DNA of 64,000 nt from Anticarsia gemmatalis (Eukaryota > Arthropoda > Insecta > Lepidoptera > Erebidae), in contig NC_134753.1 in NCBI RefSeq assembly GCF_050436995.1, positions 4,464,001-4,528,000 of the forward strand, given 5' to 3'. Positions 37,149 to 51,439 of the stretch are shown here, piece by piece. The translations under genes were made by a program, and so were the position numbers. Below the pieces are notes generated by a model. That model worked only from the letters and a program-made list of their open reading frames with translations. It did not search any database and was not told the DNA's origin. Numbering within the stretch: position 1 is the first letter of the stretch; each line of letters opens with the position of its first letter.

Positions 37149-40100
37149 TTTCTACATATTTACTTATTTTGCTTCCATATTTATACTAGTCGTCACAGAC
37201 GCGTGTGATAATTCTTTTATAATAATGATAATAATTAGACACAGTATTTTCCATATGAAAACTTGGAAATTTATTTCTTACAATGCATCCAGGAGTTCGT
37301 ATTTACGTATATTTTGGATGAAAAGTAAAACTCTGTGGTCAAGCAAGCCATTAGTTTCGCATTACAAAACTATTTTGGGATTTTCTATACTCGATTTCTG
37401 TATCAAAGCCCATTATGAGAATGCTTCGTCATTGTTGATGTGTTTTCACTAAATATTCCTAATCGGAAAAGTCCTGTAGCCTGCTTATACATAGATGTGA
37501 CCATTAATGTAGAACTGGTAACGTTTTTCGTGTACTTAAAATAAAGAGACTAGTGGTTTTAAACCAGATCCAATATGCAACCTTTATTAGAAATCCCAAT
37601 CAAAAAATTTTGTCGATTATGAATCCAAACCTATTGTACCTGGTGTAAAGATAAACAAAGAAACAAAGTAGTTAATTCCTTCATAAATAATGATGTATTT
37701 GCCCCAAATAATTTTGATAAATTTATCTCGACAAAATTGTCACAAAATGTTAATAATGAATGGCGCAGTTGAAGTACTTTATAATGAATTTCAGTTTTCA
37801 GCATATTCAGGGTTTAAAAGATAAATGTACAGTGACAAACCGAATGCTCTACAATTGTACATTTCTGTTTTAAAACCGAATTGTACACAATTAATGCATA
37901 ATTTAATTAATTCATTGTTTTATTTTTTGAACTGATATATTTATTGGTAGACTACGAGTACTTGCAGCTTATTATTTGTTTGCTTCTTAATTCCACAATT
38001 TATTATTTATTTTTTCATTATGTTTCAGTCAATTTCGTTCAGTGATTTGGTGATTGAAAGCATTATACGCAACCTTCACAAGCATTTTCCTAACCCTAAA
38101 ATTGACATATAAAAACAAAAATATATTTCTAGAACTTATTCCCCAAATATCAGAAATTGTACAAAGAAAAGGAGAAATTAAAGGGAATGAGGTAACCACA
38201 AATAGCGCAAGGAGATACCGTACGGTAGATTTAGATAAAAACTTGAACATTTGAAACAGGAGGCGGCATGTGGGGCGTTTCCCCTTCGGCGAATGTTTTA
38301 AGTGTGTGCAACCATTCGACCATGTTCTCTTTAAAATACTCTAGTTACTATTGTTCGGTGAACTTACTATTTTAATGTCAGACGGTTAACGTTGCTTATA
38401 ATTTGTAACTGTTATTATCTAGTCTAACGCATTGCCGGCTGGCTGCAAGCTGCATTTTGGCATTATTATGTTGTATAAGTAAATTAATCTAATAAGACGT
38501 AAGATTTAATTAAAAGGCGTATTTTTTACGGTACGTTTACATTGTACTATTGATAATATCCAATAAATCAGTATAAACAAGTTGCTAACTTTAATAAGTA
38601 TAAGTTGAAATCTCTAAAACACGTCATAAAAATTCCATCTAATTTTATTAACTCTTGTTAAAGCTCTAGATCAAGTTAAAAGACTAAAAAGACTATCTCA
38701 AAAATCCATTTCTATTTCTGCTGTTGTAAAACCATTGAACGTTGAACACTGTCATCTACAAAATAATAAAATGGGTTTGATCTCACAATCTCATTTTAAA
38801 AGTGATTCCAGATTCTAAAACTCATAAAGTGGATACGCTTCATTGTAACGAATTCGATATGTGTGTACTTTGAAAGGATACATTGTAGTGACAAGGCGTC
38901 ACATACATTGTTGCATCACATATTAAACAATGTCAATATAATGCAACAAAAACGACACAATGCAGCTTCCGTTCCGTCGATCTTCCTCGTATAACAAAAC
39001 AAATAGGACAGGTACACACGGGATTTCATTGTTGTTTGACTGTGCGTCGAACAAAAACTGATGGCTAGTTGCATTGTATTGTTATTGCAAAACGAACTTC
39101 GTGTTTTAAGCTCGATAATTGATTGGTGTTGAAAGACTTTCAATTATTTTTGGACTCGATTTTTGCAGCAGCGATTTTTGAAATACGCCGTCAAGCAGCT
39201 TTGTTGTGCTTTTATTTAGATTACAGTACATAAAAAGAGGATAAATGTTGCGAATGGAATAATAAAGAATAACATTGTTTCGAAAGTAAACCAAGATGAT
39301 TAAACTTTGTACACAAATCACAATAGAATGAAGTCTCATCTGCGTTTTTATTTGCCTGATATTCTAAGAATAATGCAATAGAAAATTGATATCATCGTCG
39401 TTAAAATGAAACAATACTCGAAGCTCTTGAAAGTACGACAAAGGTACTGCTATAATTACTTTTATTGGTTTCAATTGGCGAATAAAGCAGGTCGGCCGCT
39501 CCCAGAACTGGTGTTTATCTTGATTAATAGTCCAGTTAAAATCTTTTATTTACAGATACTTCGGTCTCGGCCGGATGAACGAGGGACGTCACTTATTGAG
39601 TAATGATGCGTAACAATGACCTTTTTGTCTCATGCAACAGTGGCGTCCTTGCTATTGTTCTCTACAATATTGTTTGTTTCGTGTTTAAATATATTTGTGA
39701 CGGTATTGTTATGTTCATTACTATAAATAGAGCATATATTACAGCCTCCCGTTTCCAGTTATTTCGGTTAACAAACAGCTATTTAGAATTTCTCACAGAA
39801 GCCAAACGCTTGATTAGTTATTACATCAAAGACCATTTCTGAATGATTGCTCTCGTGATTCTGTTGAGCGAAAAATGACGACATATTCTAAAAATATCTT
39901 CATTAATTTCTCAATTTACTATTAAATACAGGCTTAATTCTCGTATGTAAGCACAATAGTAAAAGTGCTTCAAGTTCCCATGGCTTTACCGAACAATACT
40001 CAAACAATGTTTATCTTATAAAATAACGAAGCTAATTAAAATTATGATACGCCTTACACTTTCTAAAGACAGAACGCGTCCTAAAAGGCTGTATTATAAG

Positions 40101-43100
40101 TCGTACAAAGTAAAGAGTACTTTGGAGGATTTATTTAACAGTCTTCGGGCAAAGGCGGGTAAGTCGAGCTCTAGATTTGAGGCGCAATGAAATCTCGCGT
40201 AGACAATTAAGAGTCGTCACAATGACTCGCCGCAGACTGCGTGCGACGTTTCGCTTCAACTTTACGATATTGTAGCATAACCGTTGTTTCTTGCGTTTTC
40301 AGAACGATTGTTAAATAAAATTTGGAGCAGAAAAATTGTATGAATGGAGACGAATTTGTGTTTCAGTTTTGCTTTGGAAAGTAGAGCGAAGATCAGTCTA
40401 GAATTATTTAACTTTTAAATCATATTATTTGAGTACCGTTTTTCTAATTAACTATTAAACGATTCAAGGTATAATATAAGAAGCAATAGGAATCTGAATC
40501 TCGATATAAGCGAGTTTCGCATGCTGTTTATTCCGCTCCAGTCGTTTAATAGAAATCGTATGGCAAGTAAATAATGTTCAATACAAATTGCCTTACAATA
40601 GGATCCCTGTACGGTAATAGCCTTGCATCTTGCTCTCAAGTTTCAGTACTTGTTAGCTTTACATTCATAGCAAATTTATAGAGCAACTCTGTTATACCGG
40701 TCATCTATATTCTCACGAATACGCGATCAGGCAAATGTAAGACGATATTTGCAAAGTAGAATGCAAAATTTAAGGAATTATTAAATTTAAACGGATATTC
40801 GTGCAATGGGCCAATTATATTATAGAAGGAAAACCGTGCAGATATATTTTCAATAAAATGGACGTTGAAGATTAATTTGCCTAACAGTAGAATGGGGTGA
40901 CTTTAAAGTGGAAAGAAATGGGCATACTTATGACCAATTATGCTATTTTAAATTATACAAGTATATTCATATGTGATGTTTCCTACTAAGTACCGGACAA
41001 TTGAACTCGCCTCTAGCTCTTTGTGCGAGCTATTTACTTATTTGACCCCAAGTTGACCCACAATTTACTTAAAATCACCCCGATCTACCATAATATCTAT
41101 AACTAATACATCATCTTGAGTCTGCACTCAAAGGACGGATGTACCATCACTTAGGATCACCCAAACCAAGGAAGGTTAATGTGAATAAATGAATATCTAA
41201 AGTGACGGACTCACTCAATGAGGCGGGGATTAAGCACCTACTTATAACAATTTGGGACACATTGCCGGTACCTTGAGGTGCCTACAAATTGGATAAGAGT
41301 TTTAATTTTGGGCTCGAACGTCTTTATGGAGTGATCTCGATTCAATTAGTTTTGTGGTTTATTTTTTGAAACGCTAAAATAACTTTAGTAACCTGTTCTT
41401 ATTAGTATAATAAAAAGGGATAGATTTAACTGGAAATTTCCTTAGTCTTTATACGTAGTAATTGTTTGTCGTGAGACATTGCTGATGAATGAAGGTCTTC
41501 TCCATAAATTACGGTGCGGTGTTGTGCCGTTTGCAACCAACGCAACCCACAGTCACCTTGACCTAATAGTCCGTCTTGTTGAAGGACGAGCACATTGCGG
41601 TACTCAAGAACCTTAACTTGGCAAGCTCATGCCATATGCAACTGCCTTTACCGCTTATATTTGAGACATACATACGTAAATTTATGCTTTGTTCCTATGG
41701 GTTGAAGGCAAAGACTATACTTCCATTTGGTATTCCGGCAACCTAAGTTTTCTTTTCTATTCCCTAGAAAGACGTCAAATTTGATCTTTCCGTGCCCACG
41801 CCACGATGTAAAAAATAATAGTTATCGACAAAACAACACTAATACACTTTCTTATCACGTATTGTTAGATACTTATTTTCAGGGATATGGAATAAAATCG
41901 ATGTTCAAGCCTTTTTGTAGTAGCCATTCAGAATACCAAACATGTTTACTACGTCGAAGCTTTGCCCGAGTTATACCTAGATAAAATCTAGTGTTGCGGA
42001 AAATAAGTTAGGGCTAATAATAGGATTACTTCCAAAAAGGAATAGATATGTTTTCTAGAAACCTGAATTATTATGTAGGCATAAATTATTTTGTATTGGT
42101 ATCGTATGTATTGATTCCGATTGGGATTATATCTCATGTTTTCCATAAATTAAACTTATCAACGTATCCTTTCAAGCAGGTGGTTAGGACTCATGCTCAA
42201 AATTTAGCTCGATGAAAAGGGAGATTACTAAGGAAGCATAAAACGACATTCTCTAAAATAAGCATAAAGAACGTGTTAAAAGTTTCTTCTACTAAAAAGA
42301 AAAATCTAAAGTAAAAATGTTAAAGTCTTCACTCAAGATTACAACGTACTTGAGAACTAAATTGTTAAGAAGGATACTAGTTGCCAGTTGCCACTTCCCC
42401 AACATTTGTTACTTGACCCGAAGCTCCCACAGTCATACGTCACACTTGTCGGAAGACTTGCTATATTGAGAGCACAAATATGAAGAAGTGCTTTAAGACG
42501 GTCGAGAACTATTTTAAAATCGGATCGTAGATTGTGGGTAAGAAACTTTAAACAGTTTGGAAATGTTTTTTTTTCTAGCAAATGGTTTTGCTGGTTAATT
42601 TTAATTGATTTGAAATAGGAACTGAGGATATGAGGTATTATTACCAGGTGGTAATAAGCTTCTTCATGATCCTAATATCGTTCCGCATTTTTTTTATTAC
42701 TGGGTAAAATAGTTCGTCAAAAATATATACTATAGAATCAACGCTTCCATTGTACAATGAAAGATGTATAGACTCCAAGGGATCCCAGATATGTGACAAT
42801 AACATTAAGATTGTCAAGAGATGGGAAATTGACTCAGACCCACCCAGAGGCTTTCATACGGTGTCGAAATAAATGAAGGTTGCCTTTCCCATACACATGC
42901 TTGAATGTCATTCAGTTCTGCTATCTTCAAGAATAAGATATTATACCTAGACAAGGCAAACAATAATATATTACAGCTCTTTCTAGCATACATTCAAAGT
43001 TGCATTGTGAAAAGCATTTCTTTGAAAGGAAAGAAATAGACTTGTATTTGTTTGCGTTTGTGGTTGTTATTAAACTGAAAAGAAAATGTGGTCTGTGTTG

Positions 43101-44479
43101 CTTCTGGTCTCAGAGTAATTGTAATGATTTCCCTCGGGATTGTTCGGATTTAGTGACCGCAGTTGCAGATAGAGATCTTAGTTCCTATTTAAACGTCTTT
43201 GTTATTAAAACTGTCAACTGCATAACTGCAATACATATCTGCTGCTTTTTACGATTAAATATCTAGTCCAAAATTATAGCAAAAAAAATCCGTAAGAAAA
43301 TGGCCAAAGAAGAAGGTAAGCGATTTATACAACTTGAAATAAATATAAATGCATAATTTTATAATTAACACACGAACGAATAAAAGAAAGTTTTACTTTG
43401 TAGTAGTCCATGAAAGAAAAACACAGAACAAACATATTCACTTAATCCGCGGAAGATAGCGACACTACTTTTCTATTAAGCACACGCGACGTCGAATTGC
43501 TTTAGGCCACTATTACGTCGGGAAAAGATTTCACTTATATTTTTACATAACCAATATATTTCGCATTATTATCTGAACGAAGAACATATCTTTTCGCTGA
43601 ACGTAACCGGGGTATGTCGACTGGAAAATGGTTATAAAAAGCCTCTTTTGCATAGTCCCGAACTACGAAACTATCAGATGTTAGTAGCACAAAAAGTGCT
43701 TTAATTTTGCACAGAGGTTGAACATCCGAAGTTTTTGTGTTAACCTTACCGTGAGACTTGAAACGGGATTATGGATGCGTCATTTTATAACCGGAAACAT
43801 AGTAGGTATGCTTTTTATAGCTTTTTAAATTTGTTGCTACTTAATTAAAAATAAATTAATGAGATGGTTCCGCGAACGGTGATAGAATACATTTATAAAA
43901 TTAAGAAATGATTACTAATTATCACTGTTTTTATAAGTTTTTAATATGCTTGCTTTACGCATATTAACTGTAAAGAAGCTCAGCTACTCAATGTTTAAGA
44001 ATATTGTAATTAAAAAGAGTTTATCGTCAATCTTTGAAACACTGCTACTGATAGTGTATAAATGCCTCAGATACAATAAATTAACGTAAGAATTTATAGG
44101 AACTAATAAATCGTGGTATAAATAACAAAGAAAACGAATGGGACCTCACATATTTTATATGGACTTGAGTCTATTCCTTACCCGGGCATGAAGTATGAGA
44201 TTAGTTTTGTAAGAAAATAGTAATAAAGACGTTTTTTCCTGAGTAAATAAAACAAGAAAAATATATGAGATGATGGAAACAGAAAGTAATAATAAAATAC
44301 TCAACAAACATGTTTTTTTAGAAATAAGGTACCGTGAGTACCAAGTTTATGCCAGTATTAACAATACATTATCAAGCGATCTACAAAGTTTTGTTTAAAA
44401 TAAATGTAGGTCTAATTTGTGCTACTGGTTTGCTTGTAAAAACGTTACTAGTTCCGTCGAAGACTGTACCACCATCCAG

Positions 44480-44570
44480 TTATCGAGAAATTTCTTACGA
44501 TCAGCGCCTCTCGAGGGCGCCATGGGAACTATATTTTCTGTACATTTTAAGTGTCAAATTCTCAATACTA
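44480..44570 (-). repeat. MITE-like family, partial minus-strand copy
   Basis: The plus-strand TATCGAGAAATTTC, GATCAGCGCCTCTCGAGGGC, CATTTTAAGTGTCAAATTCT and CAATACT blocks are the reverse complement, in order, of the blocks in the copy at 21755-21975. The copy sits inside an open frame at 44334-44717, which is one reason to doubt that frame. Confidence 0.55.
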
Positions 44571-46564
44571 TACATCGACTGTAGAGAATCGCGCTTCAGT
44601 TTAGACGTTGAATGGGTTTTAAAGCAAAACTTGGGGTGCCTATACGATATTATGTTCGTTCAATTTTCTCATAAAGCACAAGGAACTGTCAAAAGGAATA
44701 TAAACATCAGCTTATAAAAGTCGGTTACTGCAATGTTCGTGTCCCGTTTCTCACTACATGCTACTTCCCCGATACCGTCAATAAAGCTTTAGTGTGCTAT
44801 AAACATTTAGACTGTGTGCGTATACTGGTAGCTAATTGGTTGAATTATTTAACGATTTAAGTGACTGATTCTGGCAGAAGCGGCAAGGCGAACGAAATGA
44901 GCTGGTTAAAATATATGATATTTATATGACTATATTATTACGTAGACTAAGAACTCTTAAAATCATACTCTAGTCAAATAATAAAATAGTACTAGAAGCT
45001 TAAAAATTTATAAATGATTTTTATAGCTTCATCAATATAGCTAACCAATTTATAGGTATAAAAATAGCAGTGTCTAATAATTCTTTAAAACAGTTTACTT
45101 GAGAATATTTTACTTACACACCCTTATCATCGTGTATTATTCAGTTGTTTCTTACATGTGAGTTGAATCTGTACTGCGATCACAGTTTGATGAAAGTATA
45201 AAGTAAGTCTTGAACTCAGTAACTCGATAGAATTCTTCGACTTTCCGTTCCACACTTGCAAATTTCGAACGCTGTATTTTAATTACTTATTTTGTGTGAC
45301 TTGTGAATTCACATACAAGAATTGACGGTACTTCGTTCGATCAATTTCAACTTCGTTCCCTCGTTTGTGTATCAATAAAACAGTTAAACAAAGATTAAGT
45401 TGGAGTCCCCACATATCGGCACCTGCAGCAGAGCGCGTGTTTGCTCCCGTAATGCAATTATTGTGTACTTCAGATTTATTGCTTATCTCTTTTTCTTTAA
45501 CTGTGATAATATATAATGGGTACGATGTTGTTTGTTTACTTGGCGTTCTTAAACTTTGTTATCGTTCATGTATATTCATAAGGCATGATATTTGTGGACT
45601 ATTCTTAACTTTTTTTTGGTCTTGTTATGTTTATTTTCTATTATGAGCTGTTGCCCAAAGTACTGAGCTAATACTTTGGTGTTTTGAGCGACTACAAATT
45701 ATTGGATGTCTAGAATGATGACATTTTTTTCTGAAGCGTTGGTTTACACATAAGTGCTTGTCTAAAATATTTCTAAACAATATTTTTTCTCAACAATAAC
45801 AAAACATCAAAAATATAAAACAGATGATTTGAAAAGATCTAAAGAGAAAATAATTTGTTCAGAATATTTTGCTTTAATGTTTTCCTGTAATTGTATACGT
45901 ACTCACGAGATAATTGTAAGGCCAGCAGCAAGAAAGGCTGAGTAGATGAACGCCAACAAAAAAGTTTTAGACAAAAGAGGAAAATACACCATTTGGCCAT
46001 TTAGAACCTTATGAATATTCAAAGATCTCGCCAGTCTTTATTTTAAGGCCACTTAACTGGTGCCAAGTTTAATAATTTAATTTATATAAGCATTGTAGTC
46101 ATGGTCCATTAAAAACAACATTGAGAAAAATTGTATTTACTCTTTTTATATGGCGTATAAAACCGGTTCGTTGAGATGGGATCTCAGAATCTTACGTGTT
46201 TATGCGTCCATCAAAATAGCTGCTCAAAACAAGCTGGTTTTATGTGAATGTTTTGGATATACGTCTATTTAGAGCGCACTTTGTCTGAATTTAAGTAAGG
46301 TGCTAAAGTCTTAAGCGCTTCTTAAGGGTATATAGTACTTGGTCCCACATCAAAAAGGTCTGTCGTTTGAAGGGTTCTCAATTTTTTCACCATAATCCAA
46401 TTACTTACTTAAACTCAAAAACTTTTTGCCGCATAGGATTAAGCTCTTTGCGTCACCGTAACCTATTTCGGTGAGGCGGGCAAGGGTCCCGTCATATATT
46501 TTTTTATCGACACATTTCGATAAGGATGGATGTTGTTCTTAAGTTGGGGCCAGACGTCGCAGAC

Positions 46565-46598
46565 GGGGTGAGGGGAGGTGCGGGGGACGCGAAGTGGG
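46565..46598 (+). other. G-rich tract with G-quadruplex potential
   Basis: Four G runs of three or more occur within 34 bases: GGGG 46565-46568, GGGG 46572-46575, GGGGG 46582-46586 and GGG 46596-46598. The spacers are 3, 6 and 9 nt, so the last loop is slightly longer than the standard 7-nt limit. The surrounding 100 bp (46540-46640) are unusually GC-rich for the window. Confidence 0.5.
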
Positions 46599-48945
46599 TC
46601 GCCACGAGGGTTGTCAGGTGTCCCGTGTTTATCCCGACTGATCGCTATTTTGTTTTATCTCGTGTTAAAAAATAAACACGTTGTAAAACCTCGTGTAGTT
46701 CTGACCAAAAATAGTGAAAAGTTGAAATACAGCTGCGTGTTTTCGTATTCATGGAACTTTTTAGGTGATGAGAATATACGGTAGGTGGAACATTCGTACA
46801 CAAGTCAGTATCACTCTGTATGCAAAAAGTCTATTCGCGAAAAACACGCGAGCCTTCCATTAACAAATCCCTACTCGGCACGTTCCATTTTTTTAACTAT
46901 CTGGCAGCCCTACCCATCTCCGTGATAGGTATTTATAGCGTAGCCGGCACCAGAGGAATGCACATCGCCCACCTACAGCCAGCAATAATAACGCCACTGT
47001 CAAGTTCATTACTCACTCATCCCGTTCGATGTAAGAGCTTTTGAGCCCTCCGCATTATCTTTGTCCTAATTATAGCGTTTGTTATCTCCTGTATTACTTG
47101 CGTTGACAGTGGAGTGAGTCATTTCCTCCCGTTTAGAGACCGAGACAAATTCCTCGAAGCCAACTCGGAACGTGTCTGCGCTGCGTTTAGAATAATATTG
47201 TTGTATTGACGCTAGGTGGGTAACTGGATTCCACGTGCGGGATTATATGGACGTAAAATTTAAGTGCGGTACGGTTTTCTATGTTGTGTTTATGGCACAT
47301 CTTGAAAGAATAGCTTTTGTTTGCGACAGTGATACTGCTATGAAATGCTAAAAATATACGACTCTATATTTTCCAAGTAACCACAATGTTTTGTTAATTA
47401 AATAGAGTAATTAACAATTAAGTTGTTTTTAGAGAGTAGTTTCGTTAGCTAAAACAATAAAAATTCAAAAGAAACAGTACTTATTGCATTTGTAAGCAGG
47501 ATCTTCGGATGAAACTCTATAGTTAACGAATTTGTATGCGGACGGAGCGTCGTTGTCATGAATTTTAAAATTTAGTAAAGACTCGAAGTTGGTTTGTAAC
47601 CTTTCAGACTTCGTACAGACACTGAGAAAATATTAAAACTTAGTTGAAAAACCTTGGATTGCAAAAAAAAACAGCACGGCTATATTTAGCCAAGTATCAA
47701 GTACGTAGCTATATTTTGCATGAAGTATTATATTAACATGTGTACAAATTGTATACAGATTAATTGCCTCCTCACTTGTTTAAATTGGCCCATTAAAAAA
47801 GAACCTATTATAGGAAATTCACGCGCTCAATTAAAGCGAGGCTTTTCAAACAAATAAAGCTTCTTCGCCTTGGGCGCTAGATATTGTTCTTTAAATTGCA
47901 TGAAAAATAAAGATGGATATATCTTCTTTGGTACTTTTGTACAACTTCAATAGTCGCTGAGTCACCGTCCATATCATGTAAATTCCCAATACTTAGAAGT
48001 AATGAAAATAGCAGTTTACAATGATAAGTGTGTGTCCATACAATAGTTGAGACAATTTGCCGTTGTTGTTTTCTTTTACACAAAAGAATAATGTTTCTAG
48101 CATAGAGAATAGAAATAGATTATCTTGCTGTTAAGTGCTACTGTAGAAAACAGTCCATATCGGCTGGTAAACACACATACATTATGCCTATAATAAGTTC
48201 TGTTTCAAAGCATTGAAATAGCTGTTTTGATTTATCGCTTTTGAAATTGAAAAGTACGTATTTGTAGTATGTTTGGTACGATAAAGGGATCTTAAGACGA
48301 TAATAATATTAGCGCTTTGTTTATTTATTCTCTAACGATGTTAATTTTTGAATTTGAGTTTACAAAATTGTTATTATTAGCATAATTTGATAGACATCGT
48401 GCAATTTGGTTACGAAATTCATCATAAATAACACTGCCTATTATGATAATCGTCTGTCTCATTTCATTTTCTATATTCTGTGGGACGGAGAGCACCTGGC
48501 GCATTCCTTCCTATTTTTTGCACGATTAGCGAAGGAATTTACCCAACATTATTTTATACTTTAGCAAATGCAAGACGTTTTTCTATTTCCCATTTCTTTC
48601 TGCCAGTGAGATAATATTTCACTAATGTATTTTCAAGGTATAAAGAGAGGAAACTCTGTGAAGAAAATATCTTGATTTGTGAAGGTTGAAGAAAGAATTT
48701 GCGAGACGGAGAAAGAAGTTACAATCACAATCTTTACGTTCTGCCATGTTACGTTTCATAAGAAAGCTTATAAAAACGGCGTTTCTACAGCCATATCAAG
48801 ACTCTTCTTCAATATATAACTTTGCAAATAAATATGTTCCAAAGATATGTTTATTTGCATCTGCCGTCTACAAGGCACGTTTCGAAGTCCCAGGGCGCAA
48901 TACTCGGTGTACATGGCTGATGCTCAGTTTATTGAATCAGAAGCC

Positions 48946-48993
48946 GTGCCAGTACACGCTGGCACACACCCCGGCCCTGGCACACCCTGGCAC
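48946..48993. repeat. cluster of CTGGCAC motifs, one inverted
   Basis: GTGCCAG (48946-48952) is followed by CTGGCAC at 48959-48965, 48977-48983 and 48987-48993. The first two form a 7-bp inverted repeat with a 6-nt spacer, resembling the layout of a dimeric transcription-factor site. The block is GC-rich and open in two plus frames, but without good splice support. Confidence 0.6.
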
Positions 48994-51439
48994 GACATAT
49001 TTCCTAACTTTCTAGTCAAAAGTACTTTGTAACTTGTAGAAACAAATAACTACACGGAACGCGAGGCAATTATGTAGAAAATTTTCAAAAGAATGGTAGG
49101 CCTCTTTGACATTTCTTTTCAGATTTGTGTGTCGTGTTCATGTTGTGAAGTATTTTATAGATAAAAGAAATTTGGAGTCTAAATAATTCGCATAAATAAA
49201 CGGGTATTTATTTGTATCCTTTTGGTAGTCAGGTTTACTTTTACTGAAAGTTATCGGTCGTCGGCCGAGCCACATTATTAATAGTAACAAAACATGATTG
49301 TTGCTGATAAAAAATACTTCTATTTTCTTAGAAGTGATTCTCATTATGTTGTTGATTCAAATCTCGATCAGCGGTCGCGAATACGAAATGGACCGGTCGC
49401 AAAAAATACAAACATCAATAGGTTCATTAGTAAAACCAAACCGGAACAGTTGTAAATGTTTAATCATTCTTATTTTAGGAAGAAAATGAATGTATAATTT
49501 CTAGATCACCGAATTTTTATTAATAATTAACAATTTATTTGTAAAATAACGACTATAAGACATATTCGTGTATAAATATTCGAGATGGATGAAGTATGGT
49601 TTCCGTCCGCTTGCGAAACAAGTTTCACCGATCTCGCATACTTGTCATTCTTCGAATAAATAAAAGTCAAATGGCATGTAAATTATTCAGGAATCTCGAC
49701 CCCGCAGGTTATCTATAACGTAATTTAATGGTGTTACCGTTCTGCGAAAAAAAATTACCACCTCGAGCGAAAATTTGCATTATAAAACCGCTATATGATA
49801 AGCTAGGTGTCAGGTTTTAAGAAACGGCTCATTCATAAAATATACGAGAATATCATTAGCGCTCAGACAATGAAACTCCGACTTTACTACAGCTGTCAAA
49901 AAGTGGGGTAAAAGGTGAATAACACTTTCATATTTATAGATGTTAATGTTTTCCTTTGCCGCTTGTGTGCAATCTTTAAATTCTACATGTTATTGCTCTG
50001 CGACGCGCATATGGACGCTGCAAGTACTGTCTTTTAGACTTCATAAGGCATCGCAAATTACGGACTACTGCAGAAAACAAGTTACAGAGGCTCTAAGAAA
50101 ATAAAATAACTGGTGTTATTTTTCATTAATTAAATGTGACAGAAAGATGAGGTTTGCAGAGATTGCAGCTAGGTTCATAAAGATGCTAATACCTACTACC
50201 AAGAGACTACGCCGTCATTTTATTCTTATTATTCTATTCTTCTATATATGTATATAAAAGCGTGTTTTGTGTATAAATGTTACAATACCATGCCAAATCT
50301 GAAATATGTAAATCCAAAACTAACAAACAGTACAAACAAATACCGAACTATCATGTTTTTACTATCAGCAAAAAATAAATTAGTCGGACCACGTACTATG
50401 ATAGTATTTGTATTTGATGCCATATCGAGAGCCGTAGGCATCCAACAATTGACTAACGTCAGTCAGATATTGGCACAGGCCGAGCTGTCAGTTACAGCTA
50501 CGTTGTCAATAAATTGCGATCTACACAACGAGAATAATAAACGTAACATGTTGTAATAAAAAAATGAACTGCATTTTTTATGATAATATCGATAAGAAGG
50601 ACTGGATTAAAATGATTAACAAACCGTATCTAGAAGGCTGGATACATACTAGACTACTACTAGCTATACCCAATAAAAGAGTAAGAGATTGATAATATTT
50701 TACGCTAATCTCTACTTTGTTTTAAAACTCTATCGACAGTCAACTAGAAAAGCCAAAAGATATTTTGTAAGAATTCAATATTAAATCGCATTCTCTCACT
50801 GGTACACTCTAAGCTTAGACATCTACTATACTCAAAATGCTTAACCTTATAGTTGAAGCCAGTGATGGATATATTAAAAATGTTATTGCAAAATAGCCTT
50901 TACAAGGGGACTTTATCACGGACATCAGTTGACAATATTTGAAAGCCACTATGTTGTACATTGTTTTCTTCTTTAGATTATGGACATTAACATCTTACGT
51001 CAAAGCGGCAATGTATGACATAGTGAATATCAATTTGACGTACGCTAGTTGACTGGTGCTCGCTAGGTTTAGACTATACTCAATTGAATGCGTTTTAGTC
51101 GAAGTAAGTAGTCGATATATTGAAAATGTTATTGCTATTAGCCGTTTAAGACTATTCGTACCTTACAAAATGAAACTATGTGTACATTTACCTATGTCTA
51201 AACGACACTATCTTTTATTGCTTCGTAAAAGACAGAACAGATTTAGCTAGACACTTTTATGTAATACTAAATTAGCATTCCTTACGAAGGAAAACGTGGA
51301 AAAGATAAAAGGGAATTGGAATGCTACGTTATAGAGACGATTGAATAAGTTTTGTGGTGTTGTTAGAGGTACCTATGTATTATGAATGGGCTTAAGTAAC
51401 GTACAGAGAGAATACTCTGAGGTATTTTGTGCGTACATA

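Noticed and set aside
39566..39600. Strong plus-strand acceptor (TTTTATTTACAG) followed by a short open frame
   Set aside because: Frames close within 15 to 18 codons and no matching upstream donor or coding sequence was found; possible terminal exon only.
44334..44717. 127-codon plus-strand frame
   Set aside because: It starts without ATG and runs through a minus-strand copy of a dispersed repeat, so it is unlikely to be a host gene.
50248..50556. 102-codon ATG-started plus-strand frame
   Set aside because: No splice or promoter support and no recognised domain. The middle part shows local inverted symmetry more like non-coding or repeat sequence.
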